Shown one piece after another: positions 9,422 through 16,653 of a stretch of 64,000 bases of DNA. Position 1 is the stretch's first letter; each line of letters opens with the position of its first letter. The position numbers and the translations under genes were made by a program. The stretch covers positions 1 through 64,000 of the forward strand of contig JAILBT010000078.1 in the NCBI GenBank assembly GCA_024680755.1, in the 5' to 3' direction. The notes beneath the pieces are model-generated. The model worked only from the letters and a program-made list of their open reading frames with translations, was not told the origin of the DNA and made no database searches. Origin of the DNA: Prevotella sp. GTDB taxonomy: Bacteria > Bacteroidota > Bacteroidia > Bacteroidales > Bacteroidaceae.

Positions 9422-12379
9422 ATGAAACACCGTATGAATACCCGCAAATGCATACAGCGCAAGTGGCTGCTTGCGGCAGTGCTACTCATGGCATGGCCGG
9501 CCAAGGCCGAGCAGACGACAGACGCCGACCAGCAGGCAAGCACAGCGACCGTCTCCACCCAGAAGAAAGGCAGCTGGCTGAAGCGGGCCGTCAGCTGGTT
9601 TGGCGATGCCTGGAGCGGCTACGACCCTGCCTACAGCGTGCCGTCGTTCTACGACTGGGCTGTCCAGCTGCAGAACACGTCGTCGTGGGAGTCGCTTGAG
9701 ACAAAGAGTCAGGAAGGCATGGACGTGATGATGCGGTCGCGCCCCAGCCACAAGATAGGGCCATACTTCGGCTGGAACTTCCTGTTCTATGGCGCCACCA
9801 TCGACCTGAGCACCATAGGCAAGCCCAAGACGAAGGGCAAGAACGAGTTCACGCTGAGCATCAACAGCAACCTGCTGAACCTTGACCTCATCAGGCGGCG
9901 CACCGGCGGCGACTTCGACATCAAGCGCATGCGCTTCACCGACTTCACCGGCCACACCACCGACCTGACCGACTGGGTGCGGCAGTACAATGCCGGCGAC
10001 TATATCAAGAACAGTCTGACGGGCTTCAACCTCAACATTTTCACCAACCACCGCAAATACTCCAACCCGGCAGCCTTCAGCAACGGCGCCATACAGCTGC
10101 GCTCGGCCGGCACGCCCATCGTGGGCTTCGGCTACACACAACAGAAGGTGGAGAGCGACATAGCGTGGATCTTCTCCGACGCGGCCGCCGACCTGTCGGT
10201 GGACGAACACGGCAACGCGCTCTTCTCTGACCAGATATGGGAGAGCAACCTGGAGAAATACTCAGACATGGGCGACATAGGCGCCTTCTTCGCCCTGTAT
10301 GACATGCTGGACAATGCATGGCCCTACATGACCAGCACCCCAGAGAAGGCAAACGTGGCTCGCAGCCTGCTGACCAACAAGTTTCCCACGCTGACAAAGA
10401 TAGACGACTGGCACCTGCAGCTGGGCTATGCCTACAACCTGGTGTTCTCGCGCCGCCTGCTGCTCGGGCTCTCGCTCGTAGCTTCGCCCGGCATAAAGCA
10501 CGTCAGGTCAACCAACGAGGGTAGCTTCACCAACGAGATGGCCGATGTGTTTGCCGAACTGGTCAACAGCCACGAGGGTACGAATCTGACGAGCAACGAC
10601 TTCATACTTGACTTCGACGACCGTCACGTCAACCTGAACATCTTCGGCCGTGCCTCCCTGGTATGGAACCACAACCGCTGGCGCGCCGGTGTGACGGGCA
10701 CGTTCAGCAAGTACTATTACAACCACCACGGCATGGACATCGACAACAGCTTTGCCAATCTGACGGCCTACGTTGGCTACTGCTTCGGTCGGAAGAAGGA
10801 ATACCGCCACGACGGTGCCAAGCGCCGCGACTACATCATGGCGGCCCTGACAAAGAGTCAGATAGCCGAGATAAGCGACACGCTGCCCCGCAGCAACGTT
10901 TCGACACGGGCCGCGATAGCCGCCCTACCGGCCGACTCGCTGCGCCGGTCGCCCTACGCACCTGGCGGCACACGACGCTATCACCTGGACCACATCGACC
11001 TCGACATACAGGGCTGCGACCTGGTGGCGGGGCCGGACGGTCGCTACGGCACATTCGAGATAACCGACGGCTATGTCACCCCTGGCCAGGACAGCGAGCA
11101 GCGCACCGTGGCCGGCACCGTGCTCGACATCGACAAAGACGGCGTAATGAGCTTCAAGATGGGGCACAACAGCAGCATACGCGCCGGCAACTGGTGGAAA
11201 TCGCAGCTCCGCAAGGACCAGATAGTGAACCAGTGGTATCCCGAGCTGCTGTTCTACGCCCTTCGCGGCAAGCTGACGCTGAACGTTCGCGGACGTATCT
11301 TCGGCACGAAGCAACCCGTCCAGCTGGTGCTTGATGACGTGTGCATCAACCGCGGCAAGGAGGCGCGCACCTTCAAGCAGATGGGTGTCAAGACGTTCCG
11401 CAGCCGTTCGGCCCACAGCATAGAGGGTCAGGCCCTGGTCAACGGCCGCCAGTGCCGTGTCTATATAGAGCAGCGCAAGCGCGGCAAGAGCACTCAGCTC
11501 TACATCTCGCGCTTCTATCCGGCCATGAGCAGCTGGATGAAACACCTGAGCGACAACAAGCCCCTCAGCCGCATATCCATGCCCGGCACCCACGACTCGG
11601 GCAGCAGCAGCATAGCCAGCAACGCCATCGGCTCGGCCGGCCACACGCAAAACTTCGCCGTGGGCGAACAGCTGCGCGACGGCATACGCGCCTTCGACAT
11701 CCGCCTGAAGAGCGACATGCACTTCGGCCACACGCTGAAATGCCGCGAGCGCTTCGACAGCACAATGGTGGAGTGGGACCGCTTCCTTGCCGACAACCCC
11801 TCGGAATGTATTGTAGCAATGGTGGGTAGCGACGAGGGAGGTAAGTGGAGCGACGAGATGAGGCAGAATTTCCAGACCATCATCGACAAGTATCCCCACC
11901 GCTTCGTTGAGAACTTTGCCCCCGCAACACCATTAGGCCAGGTGCGCGGCAAGATACTGGTGCTGAAGCGGCAGGAACAGTGTCCCTTCGGCCGGTTGCT
12001 GAAGTTCCAGGACAACGCCGTTTTCAGCTACGACGGCTTCCATGTGGAGGATGTCTATAAGGAGTTCAAGTCGTGGAAGAAGCTGCGCCTGGTGGAGCAG
12101 CACCTGCGCGAGTCGTTCGAGGCTGACGACCCCGGCACATGGTATGTCACCTTCTGCAGCATAGCGTGGTCGCCCCGGCGCCACACGCCCTACAGCTATG
12201 CCTGGGGAGCACGCAACATACGCAAGCCCATCAACATCAACCTGAACATGCTGATCGAGATGAAAGACTACAGCGAGCTGGGCATGGTCTTCCTGGACTA
12301 CTACAACAACCACGGCGAGAACCCACAGCTGGTGCAGTCGATAGTAAAGTCAAACTTCCAGATTGACAACGCTGAATGA
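9422..12379 (+). CDS. DUF4421-like outer-membrane domain fused to C-terminal PI-PLC X-like domain
   Basis: N-term HKIGPYFGWNFLFYGATIDLS...NEFTLSINSNLLNLDLIRRRTGGDFDIKRM (DUF4421-like); C-term ISMPGTHDSGSSS...GIRAFDIRLKSDMHFGHT (PI-PLC X motifs). Confidence 0.85.
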   Translation: MKHRMNTRKCIQRKWLLAAVLLMAWPAKAEQTTDADQQASTATVSTQKKGSWLKRAVSWFGDAWSGYDPAYSVPSFYDWAVQLQNTSSWESLETKSQEGMDVMMRSRPSHKIGPYFGWNFLFYGATIDLSTIGKPKTKGKNEFTLSINSNLLNLDLIRRRTGGDFDIKRMRFTDFTGHTTDLTDWVRQYNAGDYIKNSLTGFNLNIFTNHRKYSNPAAFSNGAIQLRSAGTPIVGFGYTQQKVESDIAWIFSDAAADLSVDEHGNALFSDQIWESNLEKYSDMGDIGAFFALYDMLDNAWPYMTSTPEKANVARSLLTNKFPTLTKIDDWHLQLGYAYNLVFSRRLLLGLSLVASPGIKHVRSTNEGSFTNEMADVFAELVNSHEGTNLTSNDFILDFDDRHVNLNIFGRASLVWNHNRWRAGVTGTFSKYYYNHHGMDIDNSFANLTAYVGYCFGRKKEYRHDGAKRRDYIMAALTKSQIAEISDTLPRSNVSTRAAIAALPADSLRRSPYAPGGTRRYHLDHIDLDIQGCDLVAGPDGRYGTFEITDGYVTPGQDSEQRTVAGTVLDIDKDGVMSFKMGHNSSIRAGNWWKSQLRKDQIVNQWYPELLFYALRGKLTLNVRGRIFGTKQPVQLVLDDVCINRGKEARTFKQMGVKTFRSRSAHSIEGQALVNGRQCRVYIEQRKRGKSTQLYISRFYPAMSSWMKHLSDNKPLSRISMPGTHDSGSSSIASNAIGSAGHTQNFAVGEQLRDGIRAFDIRLKSDMHFGHTLKCRERFDSTMVEWDRFLADNPSECIVAMVGSDEGGKWSDEMRQNFQTIIDKYPHRFVENFAPATPLGQVRGKILVLKRQEQCPFGRLLKFQDNAVFSYDGFHVEDVYKEFKSWKKLRLVEQHLRESFEADDPGTWYVTFCSIAWSPRRHTPYSYAWGARNIRKPININLNMLIEMKDYSELGMVFLDYYNNHGENPQLVQSIVKSNFQIDNAE

Positions 12380-12459
12380 CAACGCCGAGAAAGCCGTGCT
12401 GACAACAGACGACAGCCAGTCACCGGCCGGCTTAGTCACCGCTGTCCGCCCTACTGACG

Positions 12460-12993
12460 CTACCCTCTGCTGCTCAGGCGTGCCATCAGCGCCGACAGCA
12501 GCGACACCACAAGCCCAACGAGCAGGTTACTGGTCAGAAGGTTGAGCGCGATGTCGATGGGCCGCATGGCGCGCAGCTGCTGCATGGACAGGGCCAGCTG
12601 GTCGGCCAGACCGTATGCCTCTACGGCCTGGCGGCCCTCGGGCGAGGCTGCCACCCGCTCCAGCGCGTCTATCATGGTGCCGTGGTCAAGATATGCAAAA
12701 TAGATCCACTGCACGAAGGCAAACAGCACCGACGCATAGAAGAACGCCAGCAGACAGTAGAGATAAGCCCGCCGAAACGACATGCTGCCGCCACACACAG
12801 CCACAGCATAGCGCGTGGTGCTGCGACTCAAGACGAAAGGCGTGGCCAACGCTATCACCACGGCCGCCATGCTCAGCACGGGTGTAGAGAGTGAGACTAT
12901 GTAGCAGGCAAAACTGGTCGTCCACACCACTGCCAGACGGATACCGTCAATACGGGCAAAGGCCCGAAGCTGGTTATATTCTGTAGGTGTCAT
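12460..12993 (-). CDS. DUF4199-like membrane protein (ORF open to 13065)
   Basis: Four predicted TM segments; start MTPTEYNQLRAFARIDG chosen as typical. Confidence 0.6.
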   Translation of the reverse strand: MTPTEYNQLRAFARIDGIRLAVVWTTSFACYIVSLSTPVLSMAAVVIALATPFVLSRSTTRYAVAVCGGSMSFRRAYLYCLLAFFYASVLFAFVQWIYFAYLDHGTMIDALERVAASPEGRQAVEAYGLADQLALSMQQLRAMRPIDIALNLLTSNLLVGLVVSLLSALMARLSSRG

Positions 12994-13088
12994 ATCTGCT
13001 TTGTTGATATGCTTGCTGAGCACCGGCAACACGCCATGTTTGCCACTGACAGCCCGACGCGACACGTCACGCCTTTAAATTTTAGGCG

Positions 13089-13096
13089 CAAAGATA
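13089..13096 (-). promoter_or_regulatory. -7 element TATCTTTG for the DUF4199-like gene
   Basis: caaagata on + strand. Confidence 0.45.
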
Positions 13097-13191
13097 CGCT
13101 TTTTCGCTTGTTTAGCAGCAGTATGACATAAAAAAAAGGTTAAAACAGAAAAAAAACTGCGATTTTCTTTTGCCATATCAGGAAAAAGCCA

Positions 13192-13199
13192 TACCTTTG
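13192..13199 (+). promoter_or_regulatory. -7 element TACCTTTG for SRP RNA / tRNA-Thr
   Basis: gccaTACCTTTGcacc, identical in style to the tRNA-Leu and rplS promoters. Confidence 0.6.
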
Positions 13200-13249
13200 C
13201 ACCCGCAAAAAGCCGAAAGGGCCGCAAAAAGCCTGAAGGCCAAAGCAAG

Positions 13250-13349
13250 ACGGGCAAGTCTTGCACGGCCAGCTCCTTGTGAATCCTCCAGGACGGGAAC
13301 GTAGCAAAGGCAGCAGGTTGTAGCGGCGCGATGTAAGTAGCTTGCCCAC
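13250..13349 (+). ncRNA. ffs: Signal recognition particle RNA (4.5S, small bacterial type)
   Basis: GGGCAAG (13252-13258) pairs with CTTGCCC (13341-13347); apical CCAGGACGGGAACGTAGCAAAGGCAG resembles the SRP domain IV core. Confidence 0.8.
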
Positions 13350-13351
13350 CC

Positions 13352-13425
13352 GCCTCATTAGCTCAGTTGGCCAGAGCACGTGATTTGTAATCTCGGGGTC
13401 GTTGGTTCGAATCCGACATGAGGCT
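13352..13425 (+). tRNA. tRNA-Thr (anticodon TGT)
   Basis: GCCTCAT/ATGAGGC acceptor, TAGCTCAGTTGG D arm, GATTTGTAATC anticodon arm, GGTTCGAATCC T arm. Confidence 0.95.
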
Positions 13426-13440
13426 CAAAAGAATTAAGAA

Positions 13441-13489
13441 CTGAGAGTTGAGAGTTAAAAGCTGCAAGCAGTTGACTCTCAACTCTCAG
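13441..13489. terminator. Hairpin terminator after tRNA-Thr built from the CTGAGAGTTGAGAGT family
   Basis: ctgagagttgagagt (13441-13455) / actctcaactctcag (13475-13489) followed by cttttt. Confidence 0.75.
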
Positions 13490-13584
13490 CTTTTTAATAC
13501 ACTTGCCCTATCCATAGCCACAGACTACGAAGTCTCAGCTACAAACTTTCAAAGCTTTCAACTTTCAACTCCTAACTACAAGCA

Positions 13585-15699
13585 ATGAATCCCCTACTCC
13601 ACCAGCCATACGGCACCCCGCACAACACAGCCCCTTTCGGGCAGATAAGCCTGGCCGACTTTGAGGAAGCCATGCTCGAGGGCATACGTCGCGACGACGA
13701 GCAGATAGACCGCATAGTGAACAACCCCGCGCGGCCCACGTTCGACAACACCATAGTGTGCGTTGACGACGAAAAGGACGAGAGCGGCTACTACGACCTG
13801 CTTGACCGCGCGACGACCATCTTCTTCAACCTGCTCTCGGCCGAGACCAACGACGCGATGGATGCCCTGGCCGAGCGCATGCAGCCGCTGCTGACCAAGC
13901 ACGCCAACGACCTGCGCCTGAACGAGCGGCTCTTCGAGCGCGTGCGCTATGTGCACCGCCACCACCGTCGGCTGACAGCTGAAGAGAAGATGTTGCTGGA
14001 CAACTGCTACGACGGCTTCGTGCGGTCTGGAGCCCTGCTGCCACCCGAGGGCAAGGAGCGACTGCGCCAGCTGACAGAGGAGGCATCGCTGCTCGGACTG
14101 AAATTCTCGCAGAACCTGCTGAAGGAGACAAAGGCTTTCCGTCTGCACCTGACCGACGCGCAAGACCTTGACGGGCTGCCACAGACAGCCATCGACGGGG
14201 CGCGCCACGCTGCACAGGAGGCAGGGCTCGACGGCTGGGTGTTCACGCTGGACCAGCCCAGCTACGGCCCCTTTATGACCTACAGCACCCGCCGCGAGCT
14301 GCGGCGGCAGATGTACATGGCAAAGAATCAGGAAGGCATACACCCCGGCGACACCAATAATATTAATGTATGCGCGCGACTGGTCAACCTGCGTCGCGAG
14401 GTGGCCCAGTTGCTGGGCTACAAGACATACGCCGACTATGTGTTGCAGCGCCGCATGGCAGGCAGCGTGAAGGGTGTTTACCGTCTGCTGAACGACCTGA
14501 TAGATGCCTACCGGCCTACGGCCGAGCGCGAGCAGAAACGGCTGGCGCAGATGGCGCGCAGCATGGAGGGACGCAGCTTCAAGCTGGAGCCATGGGACAC
14601 GAGCTTCTATGCACACAAACTGAAGCTGCAACGCTATCAGCTCGACGCAGAGATGTTACGGCCATATTTCGAGCTGTCGAAGGTCATCAAGGGCGTGTTC
14701 GGACTGGCCACGCGTCTGTATGGCATCACCTTCAGCGAACGCAGCGACATACCCGTCTATCACCCCGACGTCAAGGCATACGAGGTGTCTGACCGCGACG
14801 GTACGTTCCTGGCCGTGCTCTATGCCGACTTCCACCCGCGCAAGGGCAAGCAGGGCGGAGCATGGATGACGGAATACCAGAGCCAATACTGGCGCCGTAA
14901 GGACACGGGACACGAGACAACGCACGACTCGGCCCCAAGCTCTCAGCTCGCAACCTGTGGCTCGCAGTTTGAGAACGTCCGGCCACATGTATCAGTAGTG
15001 ATGAACCTGACCAAGCCCACGCCCGACAAGCCGTCGCTGCTGACGCTGGGCGAGGTAGAGACCTTCCTGCACGAGTTTGGCCACGCCCTGCATGGCATGT
15101 TTGCCAACACGCGCTTCGCCTCGCTCTCGGGCACCAACGTGTGGTGGGACTTTGTCGAGCTGCCGTCGCAGCTGATGGAGAACTTCGCTGTCGAGCCCGC
15201 TTTCCTGCGCACCTTCGCCTTCCACTACCAGACGGGCGAGCCTCTGCCGCAGGAACTGATAGATCGCATACGCCGCAGCCGCAATTTCATGGTTGCAACA
15301 GCCTGCATGCGGCAGGTCAGTCTCGGACTGCTCGACATGGCCTACTACACTCAGAGTCAGCCCTTCGATCAGGACATCATTGCCTTTGAGAAGAAAGCAT
15401 GGGAGCGAGCCGCTCTGGGCGAGCAGCGCACGGACACCTGCATGACCACACAGTTCTCGCACATCATGGCTGGCGGATATGCAGCCGGCTACTACTCGTA
15501 TAAATGGGCCGAGGTGCTCGATGCCGATGCCTTCAGCGTGTTCAAGCGCCACGGCGTGTTCTCTGAGCGGGTGGCGCAGAGCTTCCGCGACAACGTGCTC
15601 TCGCGCGGCGGCACCGAACACCCTATGACGCTCTACAAGCGCTTCCGCGGCGGCGAACCCACCATCGACGCACTGCTGCGCCGAAACGGGATTAAGTAA
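13585..15699 (+). CDS. dcp: M3 family metallopeptidase (peptidyl-dipeptidase Dcp-like)
   Basis: FLHEFGHALHGMFA zinc motif; NPLLHQPYGTPHNTAPFGQISLADFEEAM N-terminus. Confidence 0.92.
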   Translation: MNPLLHQPYGTPHNTAPFGQISLADFEEAMLEGIRRDDEQIDRIVNNPARPTFDNTIVCVDDEKDESGYYDLLDRATTIFFNLLSAETNDAMDALAERMQPLLTKHANDLRLNERLFERVRYVHRHHRRLTAEEKMLLDNCYDGFVRSGALLPPEGKERLRQLTEEASLLGLKFSQNLLKETKAFRLHLTDAQDLDGLPQTAIDGARHAAQEAGLDGWVFTLDQPSYGPFMTYSTRRELRRQMYMAKNQEGIHPGDTNNINVCARLVNLRREVAQLLGYKTYADYVLQRRMAGSVKGVYRLLNDLIDAYRPTAEREQKRLAQMARSMEGRSFKLEPWDTSFYAHKLKLQRYQLDAEMLRPYFELSKVIKGVFGLATRLYGITFSERSDIPVYHPDVKAYEVSDRDGTFLAVLYADFHPRKGKQGGAWMTEYQSQYWRRKDTGHETTHDSAPSSQLATCGSQFENVRPHVSVVMNLTKPTPDKPSLLTLGEVETFLHEFGHALHGMFANTRFASLSGTNVWWDFVELPSQLMENFAVEPAFLRTFAFHYQTGEPLPQELIDRIRRSRNFMVATACMRQVSLGLLDMAYYTQSQPFDQDIIAFEKKAWERAALGEQRTDTCMTTQFSHIMAGGYAAGYYSYKWAEVLDADAFSVFKRHGVFSERVAQSFRDNVLSRGGTEHPMTLYKRFRGGEPTIDALLRRNGIK

Positions 15700-15713
15700 G
15701 GAGTTGATGTTGG

Positions 15714-15845
15714 GGAGTTGTGGAGTAAGGAGTTGTGGAGTAAGGAGTTGTGGAGTAAGGAGATGTATAGTAAGTAGATTACCCCTAACACTACATTACA
15801 CAACTACACACTCCACAACTCCACAACTACTTACTCCACAACTCC
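15714..15845. repeat. 15-nt tandem repeat (GGAGTTGTGGAGTAA x3 plus one degenerate) with inverted arm TTACTCCACAACTCC
   Basis: Units 15714-15773; exact reverse complement at 15831-15845. Confidence 0.9.
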
Positions 15846-15855
15846 ACGATACTCC

Positions 15856-16401
15856 TCAATACAAGTCGGTGTCTCGTGCCACGCTGAAGTTGCCCTGACG
15901 GTCGATGAGCATCCTGATGGGCAGAAACATATCGTCGGCGTCGGGGAAGGCCACCTGCAGTCCGAAGCGCAGGTGTCCGTCGCTGATGGTGTCATAGACC
16001 ATGCCGTCGAGTATGCCCTGACGGCGGAAAATGTTGTCGAGGCAGGCGTCGAGTGTTTTCTTCGTCACGTCGTGGTGGAAGAAGGTCGAGCCGTCGGTGC
16101 GGCGTATGGTCAGTGTGATGCGGTTGTCGACATACGGCTGTCCGTGGTCGCCCTTGACCAGGGCCAGCGAGTCGTCGGGGCGCTGGTCTATCACGATGTC
16201 ATACATGGCTCCGCCCCACTGCACCTGTTCGGTGCGGTGCGACGGCTGGCGGCGTATGGGCGGCTGCGGCTTGCGGGGCACATATTTCTCGGCAATGATG
16301 ACGTCGCTCTTGGGCTTCTTATCACTGTCACAGGCGGCCAGTAAAGCCACGGTACTGCCGACGAGCAGCACACAGGCATAGGGGAAAGAAATGCGTTTCA
16401 T
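15856..16401 (-). CDS. DUF4738-like lipoprotein
   Basis: Lipobox LLAAC; YDIVIDQRPDDSLALVKGDHGQPYVDNRITLTIRRTDGSTFFHHDVTK. Confidence 0.7.
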   Translation of the reverse strand: MKRISFPYACVLLVGSTVALLAACDSDKKPKSDVIIAEKYVPRKPQPPIRRQPSHRTEQVQWGGAMYDIVIDQRPDDSLALVKGDHGQPYVDNRITLTIRRTDGSTFFHHDVTKKTLDACLDNIFRRQGILDGMVYDTISDGHLRFGLQVAFPDADDMFLPIRMLIDRQGNFSVARDTDLY

Positions 16402-16561
16402 GTATAGTATCAGACTTCTATATAACTTGTGGTTATCTCACTGCTTTGCAGTAGGAGGCTGTAATATAGTTTTTTCTTTATGTTTGTCTCTTAGAGCTGT
16501 GGTGGCAACTGTCGGCCTCCACATTAATATTATATATATGACCAGGCGTTTGCCCCGCAGT

Positions 16562-16601
16562 GGCGATGTATCGGTTTGCCGGTATGTCGCCATCTTTTTT
16601 T
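16562..16601 (+). terminator. Orphan plus-strand intrinsic terminator
   Basis: 13-bp stem ggcgatgtatcgg (16562-16574) / ccggtatgtcgcc (16579-16591), then atcTTTTTTT. Confidence 0.7.
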
Positions 16602-16653
16602 CCAGTGTCGGCCACGACATGTGATTCTATGGCTAAGCTGACTTCCGTTCTTC

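Noticed and set aside
10925-11899. 324-aa minus-strand ORF opposite the PI-PLC fusion
   Set aside because: Antisense shadow ORF caused by codon bias.
13594-14631. 345-aa minus-strand ORF opposite the M3 peptidase
   Set aside because: Antisense shadow; no recognisable family and overlaps a confident CDS.
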